Origin: Actinomycetota bacterium
GTDB taxonomy: Bacteria; Actinomycetota; Actinomycetes; Actinomycetales; Actinomycetaceae
Length of the DNA stretch: 9,112 nucleotides
Reading direction: 5' to 3'
NCBI GenBank assembly: GCA_019425105.1
Contig: JAHYYD010000079.1
Span: forward strand, 1 to 9,112
Positions 6,123-9,112 of this stretch are shown here, in pieces (the first letter of the stretch is position 1; each line of letters starts with the position of its first letter). Under the pieces are notes generated by a model. It ran no database searches. It was not told the origin of the DNA and worked only from the letters and a program-made list of their open reading frames with translations. Both the position numbers and the translations under genes were made by a program.

Positions 6123-7022
6123 ATGACCCTGTCCACGATCCTTATCGGAATCCTGCCCTCTGTCTTCTTCGGCGTCGCCACGACGCTGATGGGAAAGACC
6201 GGCGGCTCAGACCGCCAGCGAGTCATGGGCGCCGTCCTCGGCGGCCTGCTCATGGCCGCCGTCGCCACCCCCTTCCTGCACCCGGCCTGGACGCCGCTGA
6301 ACCTGGGCGTCTCCTTCCTGACCGGCCTGCTCCTCGGCGTCGGCGTATGCGATCAGCTGCGCTCCTACTCGGTCCTGGGCATGAGCCGCACAATGCCGCT
6401 GTCCACCGGCGGCCAGCTGGTCCTCATGTCCCTGGCGGGCATCGCGATCTTCGGCGAGTGGCTCCACGGCGGCGCGCTGCCCTACGGAATCGCCGCCATC
6501 GTGGTCCTCATCGTCGGCATCTGGTTCCTGTCGCGCTCCGAGTCCGGCTCCGACGCGGCTTCCCTCGACTGGAAGCGCGGCGCCTTCCTGCTGACCACCT
6601 CGACGCTGGGCCTCGTCGCCTTCCCGCTCATCATCAAGTGGTTCGCGATCGCGCCCGCCGAGTTCCTCCTGCCCCAGGCGATCGGCTACACCGTGTACTG
6701 CGCGATCTTCTTCGCGATCCAGGGCCGCGGCGGCGTGGCCCCCGAGGACTCACTGCGTCACCGCCGCATGTTCCCCTCGATTTTTAACGGCGTCCTGTGG
6801 GGCACCGCCATCCTGCTGCTCCAGCTCAACTCCAACAACCTGGGCGCGGGCACGGGCTTTACCCTCTCCCAGCTCGGAATCCTCATCTCCACGCCGCTGG
6901 GCATCCTGTGGCTCCACGAGACCCGCACGCGCAAGGAACTGCGCTGGACCATCATCGGCGTCGCCCTCGTCATCGTGGGCGCGGTCCTCGCTGGGGTCGC
7001 CAAGACCCTCGACGTCGCCTGA
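6123..7022 (+). CDS. GRP-family (GlcU/RbsU-like) sugar uptake permease
   Basis: A 299-residue integral membrane protein with about ten hydrophobic segments, starting at residues 5-22 and ending at 276-294, in the drug/metabolite transporter superfamily. The stretch LGMSRTMPLSTGGQLVLMSL (85-104) followed by FGEW (110-113) matches the glucose/ribose porter family (GlcU, RbsU), as does the late segment LSQLGILISTPLGILWLHETRTRKE (248-272). Members import glucose, ribose or related sugars with protons; the substrate here cannot be told from sequence. A charged break at 138-152 separates the two five-helix halves. The gene stands alone, with its own ribosome binding site and a strong terminator. 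Base composition is high-GC like the housekeeping genes, so it does not share the atypical character of the block before it. Confidence 0.88.
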   Translation: MTLSTILIGILPSVFFGVATTLMGKTGGSDRQRVMGAVLGGLLMAAVATPFLHPAWTPLNLGVSFLTGLLLGVGVCDQLRSYSVLGMSRTMPLSTGGQLVLMSLAGIAIFGEWLHGGALPYGIAAIVVLIVGIWFLSRSESGSDAASLDWKRGAFLLTTSTLGLVAFPLIIKWFAIAPAEFLLPQAIGYTVYCAIFFAIQGRGGVAPEDSLRHRRMFPSIFNGVLWGTAILLLQLNSNNLGAGTGFTLSQLGILISTPLGILWLHETRTRKELRWTIIGVALVIVGAVLAGVAKTLDVA

Positions 7023-7049
7023 GCGACGCGGCGACTATCTGAACATCTG

Positions 7050-7086
7050 ACGGCGGCGGGGCGTGTGCCTCGCCGCCGTGTTTGTT
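7050..7086 (+). terminator. Intrinsic terminator after the permease gene
   Basis: A 12-bp GC stem (7051-7062 with 7067-7078, one G-T pair) around a GTGT loop is flanked by an A-T closing pair (7050/7079) and followed by TGTTTGTT. It begins 28 bases after the stop at 7022. This is the most classical Rho-independent terminator in the window, and it separates the permease from nnr. Confidence 0.9.
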
Positions 7087-7145
7087 AGCCTCTTCCCCCT
7101 CACCCGCTGCCCTGCGAGGGCCGGCACGTGTGGGAGAATTGCCCC

Positions 7146-8918
7146 ATGTTGATTCTGGACGGTCGCGCCCTGTCTTTCGCGCAGGCACGAGACATTGAAC
7201 GTCAGCACGTGGAAGCCGCCGCGGCGGAAGGGGACCCCGACCGCTACATGCGCCAGGTCGCCGAGAAGGTCGCCGATCGCGTCCGCTACCTGTCCGACCC
7301 TCTCGCGTGGCTGTGGAATATACCGGAGGCGGCCGCCATCTCCAGGCTGCGAGACGACCTTGGCCTTGACGAGGCGGCGGCCCGCATCGAAGACTTGGAT
7401 ACCTGCGTAGCCGCCTTCGTTGGCGGAGGCGACAACGGGGGTGATGCCCTGTACGCGTGCGCGCTGCTGGCGGAGCAGGGGATGGTTGTCACAGCATTTC
7501 TGCTCAAGCCCACCTGTCATGCGCGAGGCCTGGCTGCCGCCCGAGAGGCGGGCGTCGGTATCGTGGAACTGGGCGGGCGCTCCCTGCGCTCCATCGAAGG
7601 AACACCCGAGTGGGGCACCATCTGCGGTGCACGCCTGTGGATCGACGGAATCGTGGGCATCGGTTCACGCGGTCCCCTCGCGGGCGAGCTCGCGGATACG
7701 GTGATGTGTCTGAACGACGCGATGCGCGCGCACCCGAAGAAAGTGATTGCCATCGATGTACCGTCGGGCCTCACCGATGACGACGGCGCGGTCCGCGGTC
7801 CGATTCTGCGGGCCACGCACACCCTCGCGGTTGGCACCTACAAGCGCGCGCAGATCCTGCCGCCCGCCGTCGAATACTCCGGCGAGGTGAGGCTGATGCG
7901 TATGTATTGGAGTGAGGTGGCCACGAGCACGCGTCCCGACGCTGACGGAACGATCGGCGCAGGCGACATCTACTACTACGACGATGAATATCGTGCCCAC
8001 TCCGCCGTGCCCGTTCCCGCATTCTCGGACGACAAGTACGCGCGCGGCGTTGTTGGCCTCGTTGCCGGCTCCGACACCTATCCGGGCGCGGGTATTCTCG
8101 CCACGCGCGGGGCACTCGCCGCGGGCGTGGGTATGGTGCGCCTCAACTCGACGAGGCGCGTCCAGGACCTCGTGCTGGCCGACCAGCCGGGCGTCGTCAT
8201 GGTCGGGGGACGCATTCAGGCGGCGCTCATCGGGCCCGGCCTGGACGAGGAGCGCCGCGAGGACGCGCTCGAACTCGCCCAGTTCTGCGGACAGTCCGGC
8301 ATGCCGCTCGTCATCGACGCGTGGGCACTCGACCTCGTCCCCGAGCTTCTCGGCTCGCTCACCCCCGACGCCACCGTGCTCACCCCGCACTACGGCGAGG
8401 CGGCGCGCCTGCTGAGCGCGCTCGGAACGCCGATCACGAAGCGCGAGGTCGCAGCCGCCCCCCTGCACTACGCTCGTGCCCTCCACGAGGCCACGGGCTG
8501 CCACATCGTCCTCAAGGGCCCCGTGACGATCGTCTATTCGTTCGAATACGTCGCCGTCGACGCGGAGGAAAATTCGGCTACCCGCGTTGACGGGACCGAC
8601 AGCGGCGCGGACGCGCGCCCCGAGCTCACGCGCGTCTACGAACCCACGGTCAGCGCGACAAGCACGTCCTGGGCCGGCATCGCAGGCAACGGTGACGTCC
8701 TGGCAGGTTTCATCGCGGGAATCCTGGCGCGCGCCAGTGCGCGAGCAAGCGCTGGCTCTCGCTCGCAGTGCGTGACCTCGGCGCGCCTATCGGCAGCCGT
8801 GTGTCTGCACGCCCGCGCGGCCGACAGCGCCGCGAATCGACACGACGGCGGCGCCCCCATTCAGGCCAGCGACATTGCGGCCGCGATTCCCTCCGTCCTG
8901 GCCGACCGCAGGCCGTAA
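7146..8918 (+). CDS. nnr: Bifunctional NAD(P)H-hydrate epimerase / ADP-dependent dehydratase
   Basis: Repairs damaged hydrated NADH and NADPH: the N-terminal YjeF-type domain interconverts the R and S hydrates, and the C-terminal ribokinase-like domain dehydrates the S form using ADP. In the 590-residue product the epimerase shows GGGDNGGDAL (93-102), IDGIVGIGSRGPL (166-178) and AIDVPSGL (202-209). The dehydratase shows GLVAGSDTYPGAGILATRGA (304-323), LIGPGL (361-366), TPHYGE (413-418), VLKGP (455-459) and GNGDVLAGFIAGIL (514-527). Some motif positions differ from the usual residues: D98 where GNNGGDG is typical, DAWAL for DADAL, and NGD where TGD/SGD is typical. About 35 polar residues (470-504) are inserted just before the GNGD loop. 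The ATG at 7146 has GGGAGA at 7132-7137; the GTG at 7128 lacks a site. alr follows after 63 bases. Confidence 0.93.
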   Translation: MLILDGRALSFAQARDIERQHVEAAAAEGDPDRYMRQVAEKVADRVRYLSDPLAWLWNIPEAAAISRLRDDLGLDEAAARIEDLDTCVAAFVGGGDNGGDALYACALLAEQGMVVTAFLLKPTCHARGLAAAREAGVGIVELGGRSLRSIEGTPEWGTICGARLWIDGIVGIGSRGPLAGELADTVMCLNDAMRAHPKKVIAIDVPSGLTDDDGAVRGPILRATHTLAVGTYKRAQILPPAVEYSGEVRLMRMYWSEVATSTRPDADGTIGAGDIYYYDDEYRAHSAVPVPAFSDDKYARGVVGLVAGSDTYPGAGILATRGALAAGVGMVRLNSTRRVQDLVLADQPGVVMVGGRIQAALIGPGLDEERREDALELAQFCGQSGMPLVIDAWALDLVPELLGSLTPDATVLTPHYGEAARLLSALGTPITKREVAAAPLHYARALHEATGCHIVLKGPVTIVYSFEYVAVDAEENSATRVDGTDSGADARPELTRVYEPTVSATSTSWAGIAGNGDVLAGFIAGILARASARASAGSRSQCVTSARLSAAVCLHARAADSAANRHDGGAPIQASDIAAAIPSVLADRRP

Positions 8919-8969
8919 CACGTCAGACGCCGCTGGCTCTCGTGGCGCTGCGCGGTCTGACTCGCGTGA

Positions 8970-8975
8970 GATACT
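8970..8975 (+). promoter_or_regulatory. Candidate -10 box for a leaderless alr transcript
   Basis: GATACT matches TATAAT at four positions and is followed by six bases and the GTG at 8982, so transcription would start at the start codon. No clear -35 is visible. The purine run AGGGGAG immediately abuts the GTG and is too close to act as its ribosome binding site. Confidence 0.4.
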
Positions 8976-8981
8976 AGGGGA

Positions 8982-9112
8982 GTGACTGTCACAGACATTC
9001 AAAGCGAGGGACGGGGATACCCGTCGCAGGCAGCCGTCGACCTGGCCGCCATCAAGCACAACCTGAGCGTCCTGCGGGCCGCAGCCCCGGACGCGCTCCA
9101 GCTCGCCACCGT
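8982..9112 (+). CDS. alr: Alanine racemase, N-terminal part (runs off the window)
   Basis: The frame from the GTG at 8982 is open to the window end (43 codons). After a short polar leader it reads YPSQAAVDLAAIKHNLSVLR, the first strand and helix of the PLP-dependent alanine racemase barrel; the family usually reads A-x-VDL-x-A-I-x-HN at this place. The PLP-lysine motif expected shortly after lies outside the window. The enzyme makes D-alanine for peptidoglycan. Order nnr then alr is common in actinobacteria and supports the call. No other start lies in frame near the conserved region, so GTG is chosen. Confidence 0.85.
   Translation, partial: MTVTDIQSEGRGYPSQAAVDLAAIKHNLSVLRAAAPDALQLAT

Noticed and set aside
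7665..8504. 279-codon - strand frame opposite nnr
   Set aside because: It lies wholly within nnr and has shadow-frame composition with no domain recognisable.

Overview
The window looks like a chromosomal segment of a high-GC Gram-positive bacterium, most likely an actinomycete close to Actinomyces/Schaalia (Actinomycetaceae). This is an inference from three things: GC-rich housekeeping genes with strong third-position G/C, the gene order coaA / glmS / nnr / alr, and apparent leaderless starts. No rRNA, tRNA or CRISPR array was seen.

Layout. (1) 1-979, + strand: the 3' end of a secreted surface protein with a proline-rich linker and about seven GW-type cell-wall-binding repeats. (2) 992-1040: a hairpin shared by two convergent genes. 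(3) 1060-2082, - strand: coaA, pantothenate kinase. (4) 2190-4103, + strand: glmS, glucosamine-6-phosphate synthase. (5) 4124-5880: a lower-GC block bounded by two similar copies of a ~67-bp hairpin-bearing repeat. It carries three + strand genes in the order HigB-like toxin, XRE (HigA-like) antitoxin, SecB-like chaperone. (6) 6123-7022, + strand: a GlcU/RbsU-type sugar uptake permease followed by a strong intrinsic terminator. (7) 7146-8918, + strand: bifunctional NAD(P)H-hydrate repair enzyme nnr. (8) 8982 to the window end: the start of alr, alanine racemase.

How the genes fit together. coaA (CoA), glmS (amino-sugar precursor of peptidoglycan), nnr (NAD(P)H repair) and alr (D-alanine for peptidoglycan) are the housekeeping core. 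In many actinobacteria glmS is followed closely by (acpS)-nnr-alr. Here about 3 kb lies between glmS and nnr, made of the three-gene block and the permease, and no acpS is present.

The most interesting part is the 4.3-5.7 kb block. Its gene order, the 8-nt overlap of antitoxin and chaperone-like genes, the separate near-consensus promoter for the antitoxin, and the flanking direct repeats fit a tripartite toxin-antitoxin-chaperone (TAC) module of the kind known from Mycobacterium tuberculosis Rv1955-Rv1956-Rv1957. All three proteins are divergent enough that the assignments rest on short motifs and context.
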